From an uncultured Collinsella sp. (GTDB lineage Bacteria > Actinomycetota > Coriobacteriia > Coriobacteriales > Coriobacteriaceae): a DNA stretch of 7,487 bases. The DNA lies in contig CAUDCB010000090.1 in assembly GCA_958447915.1 (NCBI GenBank), positions 1-7,487 on the forward strand, read 5' to 3'. Below the pieces are notes generated by a model, which ran no database searches, was not told the DNA's origin, and was given only the letters and a program-made list of their open reading frames with translations. Position numbers and translations under genes: made by a program. Shown piece by piece: positions 1 to 6,253 of this stretch. Each line of letters opens with the position of its first letter. The stretch's first letter is position 1.

Positions 1-1175
1 CCCTGACCGCCGGTATCATGGCCGAGGGCGGCCGTCCGCACTGCTGCGGCGTTATCCCTACGCCGGCCGTGGCACTGCTCACCGTTCAAAATGAGCTCGA
101 CGGCGGCATCGTCATCTCCGCTTCGCATAATCCGCCGGAGTTCAACGGCATCAAGTTCTTTAGCCGCAAGGGCATGAAGCTTCCCGATGCTGTCGAGGAA
201 GAGATCAGCGCCTGGGTCATGTCCGAGGAGGCCATGGCTGCCGACACGCTGCCGACCGGCGCCGGTGTGGGTCACATCATCAAGATGAAAGATGCCCGCA
301 AGGCCTATGTCGATCATGCCATCAGCACGCTCGACGGCCTTAAGCTCGATGGCCTGGTTGTTGCCGTCGACTGCGGCCACGGTGCTTCCTGCCAGACCAC
401 GCCCGCCGCGCTGCAGCGCCTAGGTGCCACGGTTCATGCCATCAACACCGATTACTGCGGCACAGACATTAACGTTGAGTGCGGCTCTACGCACCTTGAG
501 CCCCTGCGCGAGCTCGTGCTGCGCACCCACGCCGACATCGGCCTGGCCCACGACGGCGACGCCGATCGCGTGCTGTTCGTGGACAGCGAGGGCAACGAGA
601 TCGATGGCGACTACATTCTTGCCATCTGCGGCTCCGATCTGGCCGCTCGCGGCAAGCTCGCCAATTCCGAGATCGTATCGACCGTTATGTGCAACCTGGG
701 CTTCTCCATCGCAATGAAGGAGCAGGGCTTCGAGATGGTCCAGACCGCCGTGGGCGACCGCTATGTTCTTGAGCGCATGCTCGTGGATGGCGCCGTCATC
801 GGTGGCGAGCAATCCGGCCATATCATCTTCCTGGAGCACAACACCACCGGTGACGGTCTGGTGACGGCTCTGCAGCTGCTGGCCGTGCTCAAGCGCACCG
901 GCCGCACCCTCACCGACCTTGCCGGCATCATGAAGAAGTACCCGCAGGTACTCGTCAACGTGCATTCCGACAACAAGGCCGGCCTGGACGATTGCCAGCC
1001 CATTTGGGACGCCGTCGCTGCCGCCGAGAAGGAGCTCAACGGTCGCGGCCGCATCTTGGTGCGCCCGAGCGGTACCGAGCCGCTGGTTCGCGTTATGGCC
1101 GAGGCGGAGACGCACGAGCTGACCCAGCGCGTCGTCGACGACATCGTCGAGGTTGTCAAGCGCGAACTTCCCTAA
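1..1175 (+). CDS. glmM: Phosphoglucosamine mutase, C-terminal ~390 residues (5' end outside window)
   Basis: GlmM interconverts glucosamine-6-phosphate and glucosamine-1-phosphate in the cytosol, the step that leads to UDP-GlcNAc and peptidoglycan. The family hallmarks are all visible. The phosphoserine loop SASHNP has its catalytic Ser codon at 123-125. The metal-binding loop DGDADR is at 552-569. The sugar-binding loop GGEQSGH is at 801-821. The phosphate-binding loop RPSGTEP starts at 1062. The SASHNP context, followed by NGIKFF, is of the GlmM rather than the phosphomannomutase type. The frame is open to the left edge (LTAGI precedes the first ATG at 18), so that ATG is internal. By comparison with full-length family members (~445 residues), about 55-60 residues lie outside. 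The gene ends in TAA, with no hairpin before the next gene 67 bases on, so read-through into the EIIA gene is possible. Identity is secure; GlmM rather than another phosphohexomutase is very likely. Confidence 0.95.
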   Translation, partial: LTAGIMAEGGRPHCCGVIPTPAVALLTVQNELDGGIVISASHNPPEFNGIKFFSRKGMKLPDAVEEEISAWVMSEEAMAADTLPTGAGVGHIIKMKDARKAYVDHAISTLDGLKLDGLVVAVDCGHGASCQTTPAALQRLGATVHAINTDYCGTDINVECGSTHLEPLRELVLRTHADIGLAHDGDADRVLFVDSEGNEIDGDYILAICGSDLAARGKLANSEIVSTVMCNLGFSIAMKEQGFEMVQTAVGDRYVLERMLVDGAVIGGEQSGHIIFLEHNTTGDGLVTALQLLAVLKRTGRTLTDLAGIMKKYPQVLVNVHSDNKAGLDDCQPIWDAVAAAEKELNGRGRILVRPSGTEPLVRVMAEAETHELTQRVVDDIVEVVKRELP

Positions 1176-1205
1176 TGGTCAAAAACGGGTGCCAAGTGGT
1201 AAACT
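1176..1205 (+). promoter_or_regulatory. Candidate promoter for the EIIA gene
   Basis: In the short gap after glmM, TGGTCA (1176-1181, 4 of 6 matches to a sigma-70 -35 box) is followed after 18 bases by TAAACT (1200-1205, 4 of 6 to -10). A TG dinucleotide in extended -10 position (1197-1198) precedes the -10. It lies about 40 bases upstream of the EIIA start, a sensible distance. The boxes are only moderate, and the gene could equally be read from glmM. Confidence 0.3.
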
Positions 1206-1242
1206 GTTAAGGCTATTTTGATTGGTATGTCCGAGGGGGAGC

Positions 1243-1740
1243 ATGTTCACTAAAGTCCTAAGGTCTTTTGGTATGCGTGGTCGAGTCCTTACGCTGGATG
1301 CTCCCATCTCGGGCGATGTCATTCCGTTGTCTGAGGTCAATGATCAGACATTTGCCACCGGCCTTTTGGGCCAGGGCGTGGCGATTCAGCCTACCGGCAT
1401 GCGTGTGATTGCGCCGGCAGACGCCAAGGTCGAGGCCATTTTTCCCACGGGTCACGCCGTTGCGCTCAACACGGTCGATGGCTTAGACGTGCTCATCCAT
1501 GTTGGTTTGGACACTGTTCAGCTTGAGGGCAAGCACTTTACTGTACATGCGCAAGTGGGTGACATCGTCCATAAGGGCGATGTGCTCATCGAGTTCGATC
1601 GCGAGGCAATTGCTGCCGAGGGTTACGATGTGACGGTTCCCATCTTGGTGTGCAACTCCGTTGAGTTCTCGAGCATCAAAGGCTCCGTTGGCGAGCATGT
1701 CGAGGAGATGGACCAACTCATCGTCGCGCGTGAGCGCTAG
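1243..1740 (+). CDS. Stand-alone PTS EIIA component, glucose family (Crr-like)
   Basis: This 165-residue cytosolic phosphocarrier takes phosphate from HPr and passes it to the EIIB domain of a glucose-superfamily permease (glucose, GlcNAc or similar). The whole chain aligns by eye with the EIIA-Glc fold. It has an N-terminal APISG segment (residues 20-24), GVAIQPTG (45-52) and the active-site histidine pair. His71 lies in TGHAVAL and His86 in LIHVGLDT (codon 1498-1500); His86 matches the phosphorylated His90 of E. coli Crr. A KGDVLIEFD segment follows. The length matches the family (160-170). I start it at ATG 1243 because GAGG at 1233-1236 is six bases upstream. An in-frame TTG at 1222 would add seven residues and has no better ribosome site. 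No EIIB or EIIC is in the window, so the partner permease is elsewhere. The position between glmM and nagB suggests, but does not prove, amino-sugar uptake. Confidence 0.92.
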   Translation: MFTKVLRSFGMRGRVLTLDAPISGDVIPLSEVNDQTFATGLLGQGVAIQPTGMRVIAPADAKVEAIFPTGHAVALNTVDGLDVLIHVGLDTVQLEGKHFTVHAQVGDIVHKGDVLIEFDREAIAAEGYDVTVPILVCNSVEFSSIKGSVGEHVEEMDQLIVARER

Positions 1741-1781
1741 CAGGGCGCTTTGCCTTTAGCCTACAATTCAAACACGTTTAT

Positions 1782-1811
1782 GGAGGGCGCCCTTGAAAGA
1801 GGGCGCCCTCC
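1782..1811. terminator. Perfect 11-bp GC-rich inverted repeat after the EIIA gene
   Basis: GGAGGGCGCCC (1782-1792) and GGGCGCCCTCC (1801-1811) pair perfectly over 11 bp around an 8-base loop (TTGAAAGA). It sits 42 bases after the EIIA stop and 200 bases before nagB. No T-tract follows on either strand, so it is not a classical intrinsic terminator. It may be a T-less actinobacterial-type terminator, a transcript 3' end stabiliser, or part of the nagB leader. A weaker 5-bp repeat (1733-1737 with 1745-1749) spans the EIIA stop itself. The structure is certain; terminator function is inferred. Confidence 0.5.
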
Positions 1812-2011
1812 GTGGCAAGATGGGATTTGTCCGAAGCTAAACGGCTTTGGGTCACCGTGGACGGGCAGGGGCCTCGACGCGGGTAGACACGAGACACATA
1901 CATTACGCGACCTCGCCCTGGTGGCCGCACACGTTGGTTGCGGCCGACGCGGGCCGCGGGCAAGTGCTTGTAAGGGGAGCCTTGCCTCTCTTGTACGAGA
2001 AAGGACGCGTA
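1812..2011 (+). promoter_or_regulatory. nagB leader with overlapping alternative stems
   Basis: This is the 200-base gap between the 11-bp hairpin and nagB. GGCCGCA (1923-1929) pairs with TGCGGCC (1939-1945). The same right arm, GCGGCC (1940-1945), can instead pair with GGCCGC (1952-1957), so the two stems exclude each other. A further stem joins GGCAAG (1959-1964) to CTTGCC (1981-1986), just before the ribosome site AAAGGA (2000-2005). I did not recognise a known riboswitch or glmS-ribozyme core. No strong promoter stands out; TACAAT at 1762-1767 is a possible -10 without a good -35. A long reading of nagB in frame from 1847 crosses this region, but its sequence resembles no deaminase N-terminus. 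Confidence 0.35.
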
Positions 2012-2740
2012 ATGAAGATCATTAAAGCTAAAGACTACGAGGATATGAGCCGCAAGGCCGCCAATATCATCTCGGCCCAGGTTATCCTCAAGCCCGATTG
2101 CGTGCTGGGTCTTGCCACCGGCTCCACCCCGATTGGCGCCTACAAGCAGCTCGCCGCTTGGTACAAGAAGGGTGACGTCGACTTTGCCGAGGTCAGCACC
2201 TACAACCTTGACGAGTATCGTGGCCTTTCGCACGACGATCCCCAGAGCTACCACTACTTTATGCGTGAGAACTTCTTCGATCACATTAACATCGACCTGA
2301 ACAACACGCATGTGCCTGATGGCTCCAATCCCGACGCTGCCGCTGCCTGCTCTGAGTATGACAAGATCGTCGCTGCTGCCGGTTACCCTGATCTGCAGCT
2401 GCTCGGCATCGGTAACAACGGTCACATTGGCTTCAACGAGCCCGATGATCACTTCTCCAAGGGTACGCACTGTGTCGACCTTACCGAGAGCACTATTCAG
2501 GCCAACAGCCGCCTGTTTGACAGCATCGACGACGTGCCCCGTCAGGCCTACACCATGGGCACTCAGACCATCATGTATGCCCGCATGATCCTGGTTGTCG
2601 CCAATGGCGAGGCCAAGGCTCAGGCCGTGCATGACATGTGCTTTGGTCCGGTTACCCCCGAGTGCCCTGCCTCGATCTTGCAGCTGCACACCAACTGCGT
2701 TGTCGTTGCCGACGAGGCCGCCCTTTCGCTCTGCGAGTAG
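2012..2740 (+). CDS. nagB: Glucosamine-6-phosphate deaminase, short Bacillus-type
   Basis: NagB converts glucosamine-6-phosphate to fructose-6-phosphate and ammonia, feeding amino sugars into glycolysis. The 242-residue product matches the short Gram-positive form (B. subtilis NagB is 242) and lacks the C-terminal extension that carries allostery in the E. coli enzyme. The phosphate-loop LATGSTP lies at residues 34-40. NLDEY carries Asp67, equivalent to catalytic Asp72 of E. coli. GNNGHIGFNEP (134-144) carries His138 and Glu143, equivalent to His143 and Glu148. Asn136 stands where E. coli has Asp141, as is usual in Bacillus-type enzymes. The frame is open upstream to an ATG at 1847. I choose ATG 2012 because it gives the family N-terminus (MKIIKAKDYED) and has AAAGGA at 2000-2005, six bases upstream. 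It is followed by a strong terminator. With the preceding EIIA and glmM it makes a likely amino-sugar neighbourhood. Confidence 0.95.
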   Translation: MKIIKAKDYEDMSRKAANIISAQVILKPDCVLGLATGSTPIGAYKQLAAWYKKGDVDFAEVSTYNLDEYRGLSHDDPQSYHYFMRENFFDHINIDLNNTHVPDGSNPDAAAACSEYDKIVAAAGYPDLQLLGIGNNGHIGFNEPDDHFSKGTHCVDLTESTIQANSRLFDSIDDVPRQAYTMGTQTIMYARMILVVANGEAKAQAVHDMCFGPVTPECPASILQLHTNCVVVADEAALSLCE

Positions 2741-2772
2741 CGAAAGCCTATCACCTCGACATAGCTTTGCCG

Positions 2773-2800
2773 AAGGCCTCCGCTTTGCGGGGGCCTTTTT
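2773..2800 (+). terminator. Intrinsic terminator of nagB
   Basis: An 11-bp stem, 2773-2783 with 2787-2797, contains one G-T wobble and a TTT loop. It runs directly into a T-tract (2796-2800). It begins 33 bases after the nagB stop. This is a textbook Rho-independent terminator and marks the end of the amino-sugar group. Confidence 0.9.
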
Positions 2801-2818
2801 GCTGAGCGTACGCCGTGT

Positions 2819-2849
2819 ACTTGACGAAAACCTTGCCGCGAACTTGACG
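2819..2849 (+). repeat. Tandem ACTTGACG direct repeats
   Basis: ACTTGACG occurs at 2819-2826 and again at 2842-2849, 23 bases apart start to start, just after the nagB terminator. The second copy contains a good -35 box (TTGACG) for a possible promoter. Two identical octamers about two helical turns apart could be a paired operator, or simply two -35-like boxes. Function is inferred only from position. Confidence 0.45.
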
Positions 2850-3125
2850 GGTACGTCTGGTGCAGCATGATTCATTCCATAACAGATACTATGCATAAAT
2901 GCTATGAAAAGGTCGCAGACGGTAGCTGGCGCTAGGTGAGTTGCGCAACATAATTAAACAGCGTTCATTTGAGGTACACTGCCAAAGGATGGGACAAGCT
3001 GGCAAGCGCATTGACCTGCGCAAAGACTGATTGGTTGGGGGATAAGTTTCAATCGGACCACGCTGAACAAAAACTTGCCATTTGCGTACCAACAAACATC
3101 CTAAACCGTAGCATCGCTCTATTCA

Positions 3126-3153
3126 TCTAGCGATACATATGGTCTAGCGTTAC
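3126..3153 (+). repeat. Imperfect 11-bp direct repeat TCTAGCGWTAC
   Basis: TCTAGCGATAC (3126-3136) and TCTAGCGTTAC (3143-3153) match at 10 of 11 positions and start 17 bases apart, ending 31 bases before the regulator start. ATCGCT (3113-3118) forms an inverted match to AGCGAT (3129-3134) inside the first copy. A regulator binding site or leader structure is possible. BTAD regulators of the SARP type often bind direct repeats, but those are usually spaced 11 or 22 bases apart, which this is not. Confidence 0.4.
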
Positions 3154-3184
3154 GGTGTCCATGTGGTCGAGTTGAGGAGCGGGC

Positions 3185-6184
3185 ATGGTTAACGATTTGG
3201 GCAATACGGACGACCTCGAGCTTATGCCGCTGGGCAGTAGCTATATGGTGCGGCGCGATCGCTTGATGAACGAACTTATCGCCAAGGGCCGAAAGGCCGG
3301 CATCGTAGTCCTCTACGCGCCTGATGGCTTTGGGAAAACCTCGGTGCTGCTGCAGTATGCCCAAGAGGTTAAAAGCGATCCGACGCGAGGCCCCGTGCGA
3401 ATCATCGAGGCAGACCGCGCCATTGGGCGCGAGGTGTTTATGCAGCTCGAGGTCGTTACCGAAGAGCTTAAGGACAAACCGCACTCCCTGATTGCAATCG
3501 ATAACGTGCCTAACCTCAGCCAGAGCGAGACCGAGGAACTGATTGACCGAATCCGAAGTCTGCGTGCTATGGGGGTTGGGGTCTTTATGAGTTGCCGTCC
3601 TTCGAATCGCCAGCTGATTCACGGACTGGGCGATTCGATTAAAGTCAACGCGCAGATGCTCAAGGTGCATGCCTATGAGTATTCGGCGTGGGCATCGGCG
3701 TTTTCGATCAGCACATCGCTCGACTTCTATCAGCTTACGCAGGGCGTGCCCGAGCTCGTCTCGGCTATGCAGTCGGGACTATACGGGCAGGGAGACGTTG
3801 CCCAGATGCTCGAAAACGAGATCGTCAATATCTACGGCGCGGCACTTGTTGATCTGGCGTCGCTCGAGAACAACGCCCTGTTTAGCGTGGCATGCTTGAT
3901 GGTCTTAATGGGTGAGGGCAATATTTCGGAGCTCGAGGCTTGCGGTGTTAGGCTTTCGGCGATTGACCAGTCCTATCTTGTCCGCGATTATCCCATTTTT
4001 GGCGTTGATCCGGCAGACCGGAGCTTTACCTGCTTGGGTACCGAGGACAACGCACGCCTACGATTGCGCAAGCTGGTCGCCGAAATTCGCCCCGAACTCG
4101 TTGTGCGGGCGGCGCGTATATTGATTAAAGCGGGGCGCTGCGATACCGCGATGGACCTCGCCGACGCGTTTTTGGACCGCAGTGCGGTGTTGGAGCTTGC
4201 CGGGCAGTATGGGGTCGATCTGGCCCTGACAGGGCATGGAGGGGATGTCTGCCGCGCGGCGCTGGGAAAGTCCGTGGCAGATGACCGGGCCTCGGAGCCG
4301 ACGCCTGACGAGGCACTCGGCATCTATCTGGCGGCGGTGAGCGTCTCCAATACAAAGCTCGCGCGGTATATGGCCTCAATTATCGAGCGTGCGGGCGAGC
4401 AAGCGATTTGCGAGCTCGATCCCGTGTCGTGGAAGGTGGCACACGCGTTTACGGCCGCCTGTTATGGAGATAGCGGTCTGGGGCTTCCGGCAAGCCGTAC
4501 AGCGTTGGAAAGTGAGGCGTCTTGTGCCGCACTCGACATGCTGTCCGCACATGTCGAGATAAAGCATGGGCTGACCGAGCGGGCGAAGGGTGGCGAGATC
4601 CTCGCGGGGCTCAAAACGGATAAGGCCTACGATTGCGAGCTCGATATCGTGGGGACGTTTATGCGGGCGGACCGCATGTTGACGGAGCTATTTGATGGAT
4701 CGTATGCGGGAGTCGATGAGCGTGATGACGAGATGGCCCTGACGCTCGAGGCGCTCGAAGCGCGTGGAATCCGAGCGCTCGCCATCTGGGTGCGCATGGT
4801 GTTATCGGCGCGGCGCCTGCTTGCCGGCATGCCGGTGACCGACGAGCAGGCATTCAATGAGCTCGACCGTTTTGCCGTGCGCGTGCGTGACAATCAAGTC
4901 CAGTTGTTTGGCTTGATACTGGAAGGCTGGCAGTCGCTGGCCGAGGGGCGTCCGGTCAATGCCAAATTCCGTGCGGTGCAGGTGCTCAGGCTTGCCGAGG
5001 AATCGATTGGATACATACGCGACAACGCACTGCTGCTAGAGCGCGCGGCGTACTTACGCAATACATCGATGGTATCGGTGCGCGAAGAGGCAGAGCTGCT
5101 CGATTTGAGTCGGACGCAGGTCGGTGGTGCCGAGGCTTGGATGGTGGCGCTGCATTTGGCCTCCGCGGGCCGCGATAGCGACCTTGCAGCCTGGATGTCC
5201 ATGAACCGCCCGGGGATTTTGGATCCGTCGTATCGGCTGTTTGCGCGTCTTGCGATGCATTGTCTGGGTGAGCCGGCTGCTAGAATTCGAAAGAAGCTCC
5301 CGGTGCGCGAGCTGTCGCGGTATTCGCTGCGTGACGACTTTGAGGGCGAAGGCGAGCGTCTGTTCCAGGCCGGCGATGCCGAGGGTGTCGATGCGATTGG
5401 CCATATCGAGATTCGCATGTTTGGGGCGTTTCGCGCCGAGCGCGACGGGTTTCCCATCACGGATAAGATGTGGCGCCGCAAGAAAGCGGCGACGCTTGCC
5501 GAGCGGCTTGCGCTGGGCATGGATGCACTGGTCGACCGCGAGACGCTGGCTATGGAGCTGTGGCCCCATGCCGAGTTCAATAGCGCTCGTAACAATCTGT
5601 ACTCGACGATATCGCGCCTGCGTTCGGCCTTGGGGCCGACACCGGACGGCAAGTCGTGTGTGCTGATCCAAAACGAGTGCATTGGGCTTAACGGCGATTA
5701 CGTCAAGACTGACGTGCGGTTGTTTGATCAGATAAGCCGCGAAGTTTTGGGAAATCGCACGGGTGCGCGTGGACCCCATCTGGTCGAGCTGTGCCTTAAG
5801 ATCGAGCAGCTCTACGCCGGCCCGTTGTATGTTCCCAATGGCTGTAATCCCACCTACTTTTTGCGTATGCGGCGCATTATGGAATCGAAGTATATCGACT
5901 GCATGATTCGGGGCGCGAATGCCGCCCTAGAAGAAAACGACCTGCAGTCGGCGGTATGGCTGGTGGAGTCGGGGCTGCGGCAAGAGACGGCGCGCGAGGA
6001 CATGGTGCGTTGCGCTATGCGCGTCTACGGTGCGGCGGGGCGACGACGCGATATCGTCGAGCTGTACAGTGGGCATATGCATCACCTGAGGGAGCAGGTC
6101 AATGGCGTGCCCGAGCCCGAGACGCGGCGTCTGTACGAGCGCTTGGTAGAGGGCAGGCTTAACCGCGTGCTCGTCGAGCGATAA
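3185..6184 (+). CDS. Large ATPase-BTAD transcriptional regulator (MalT/SARP-like, 999 residues)
   Basis: A probable cytosolic DNA-binding regulator of the signal-transduction ATPase type. Near the N-terminus is a P-loop, APDGFGKT (residues 45-52), and a Walker B-like LIAID ending at Asp106. They resemble the ATPase module of MalT-type regulators. Residues ~290-730 are leucine- and alanine-rich, probably helical TPR-like repeats, and give no recognisable ligand site. At ~741-840 lies an OmpR/SARP winged helix beginning IEIRMFGAF, with ELWPHAEF and the recognition-helix segment SARNNLYSTISRLR (800-813). From ~843 to the end is a bacterial transcriptional activation domain, including LYAGPLY and a C-terminal YERLVEGR. 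There is no LuxR-type helix-turn-helix. ATG 3185 follows GAGGAG (3174-3179) by five bases. It stands as a single gene behind its own long upstream region; its targets and trigger cannot be read from the window. Regulator identity is firm; activator rather than repressor is inferred from the family. Confidence 0.88.
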   Translation: MVNDLGNTDDLELMPLGSSYMVRRDRLMNELIAKGRKAGIVVLYAPDGFGKTSVLLQYAQEVKSDPTRGPVRIIEADRAIGREVFMQLEVVTEELKDKPHSLIAIDNVPNLSQSETEELIDRIRSLRAMGVGVFMSCRPSNRQLIHGLGDSIKVNAQMLKVHAYEYSAWASAFSISTSLDFYQLTQGVPELVSAMQSGLYGQGDVAQMLENEIVNIYGAALVDLASLENNALFSVACLMVLMGEGNISELEACGVRLSAIDQSYLVRDYPIFGVDPADRSFTCLGTEDNARLRLRKLVAEIRPELVVRAARILIKAGRCDTAMDLADAFLDRSAVLELAGQYGVDLALTGHGGDVCRAALGKSVADDRASEPTPDEALGIYLAAVSVSNTKLARYMASIIERAGEQAICELDPVSWKVAHAFTAACYGDSGLGLPASRTALESEASCAALDMLSAHVEIKHGLTERAKGGEILAGLKTDKAYDCELDIVGTFMRADRMLTELFDGSYAGVDERDDEMALTLEALEARGIRALAIWVRMVLSARRLLAGMPVTDEQAFNELDRFAVRVRDNQVQLFGLILEGWQSLAEGRPVNAKFRAVQVLRLAEESIGYIRDNALLLERAAYLRNTSMVSVREEAELLDLSRTQVGGAEAWMVALHLASAGRDSDLAAWMSMNRPGILDPSYRLFARLAMHCLGEPAARIRKKLPVRELSRYSLRDDFEGEGERLFQAGDAEGVDAIGHIEIRMFGAFRAERDGFPITDKMWRRKKAATLAERLALGMDALVDRETLAMELWPHAEFNSARNNLYSTISRLRSALGPTPDGKSCVLIQNECIGLNGDYVKTDVRLFDQISREVLGNRTGARGPHLVELCLKIEQLYAGPLYVPNGCNPTYFLRMRRIMESKYIDCMIRGANAALEENDLQSAVWLVESGLRQETAREDMVRCAMRVYGAAGRRRDIVELYSGHMHHLREQVNGVPEPETRRLYERLVEGRLNRVLVER

Positions 6185-6214
6185 AAAATGAGCGCCCGAA
6201 TTGCTCGGACGCTC
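6182..6214 (-). terminator. Intrinsic terminator of yhbY, overlapping the regulator's stop codon
   Basis: Read on the minus strand, a 10-bp stem (6205-6214 with 6190-6199, one G-U pair, five-base loop) is followed, after one A, by six Ts (complement of 6188-6183). The T-tract includes two bases of the TAA stop of the convergent regulator gene. On the plus strand the same stem has a C-A mismatch and no trailing Ts, so it should end mainly minus-strand transcripts. Confidence 0.85.
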
Positions 6215-6253
6215 GCAAGCTTGATGTATGTTGGCTCGCCGGATCGTCGGCTC

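Larger units (their letters stand above)
2801..3184 (+). other. Long gene-free upstream region of the large regulator
   Basis: No convincing gene was found on either strand here; the only long frames lack family features and ribosome sites. The stretch looks poorer in GC than the flanking genes, especially from about 2860 to 3120. It holds several short repeats: tandem ACTTGACG, paired TCTAGCG, a GCGCA/TGCGC stem at 3006-3021, and CTGATTG/CAATCGG at 3027-3056. It also has at least two possible promoters. One is TTGACG (2844-2849), 16 bases, CATGAT (2866-2871). The other is a -10-like TACACT (2975-2980) without a good -35. The ribosome site GAGGAG (3174-3179) for the regulator ends it. A long, regulated leader is the simplest reading. 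Confidence 0.4.

Noticed and set aside
420..1115. Minus-strand 231-codon frame opposite glmM
   Set aside because: It lies wholly antisense to strongly recognised glmM, resembles no family, and long antisense frames are expected in GC-rich coding DNA.
1222..1242. TTG start adding seven residues to EIIA
   Set aside because: The GAGG at 1233-1236 is placed for ATG 1243, which also gives the usual family length.
1847..2011. N-terminal extension of nagB from ATG 1847
   Set aside because: The added 55 residues match no deaminase, and ATG 2012 has a ribosome site and the normal family N-terminus.
1812..2011. glmS-type ribozyme or known riboswitch before nagB
   Set aside because: I looked for the conserved cores I know and found none; only competing GC stems remain.
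1778..2896. Minus-strand 372-codon frame across nagB and its flanks
   Set aside because: It runs through the hairpin at 1782-1811, all of nagB and the nagB terminator, has no recognisable domain and is a codon-bias shadow.
2889..3095. Minus-strand 68-codon frame in the regulator's upstream region
   Set aside because: It is rich in Arg, Pro, Ser and Cys, with no ribosome site or domain, and looks like random frame.
4894..5682. Minus-strand 262-codon frame opposite the regulator
   Set aside because: Very Ser- and Arg-rich translation without any family feature; antisense to the conserved winged-helix region.
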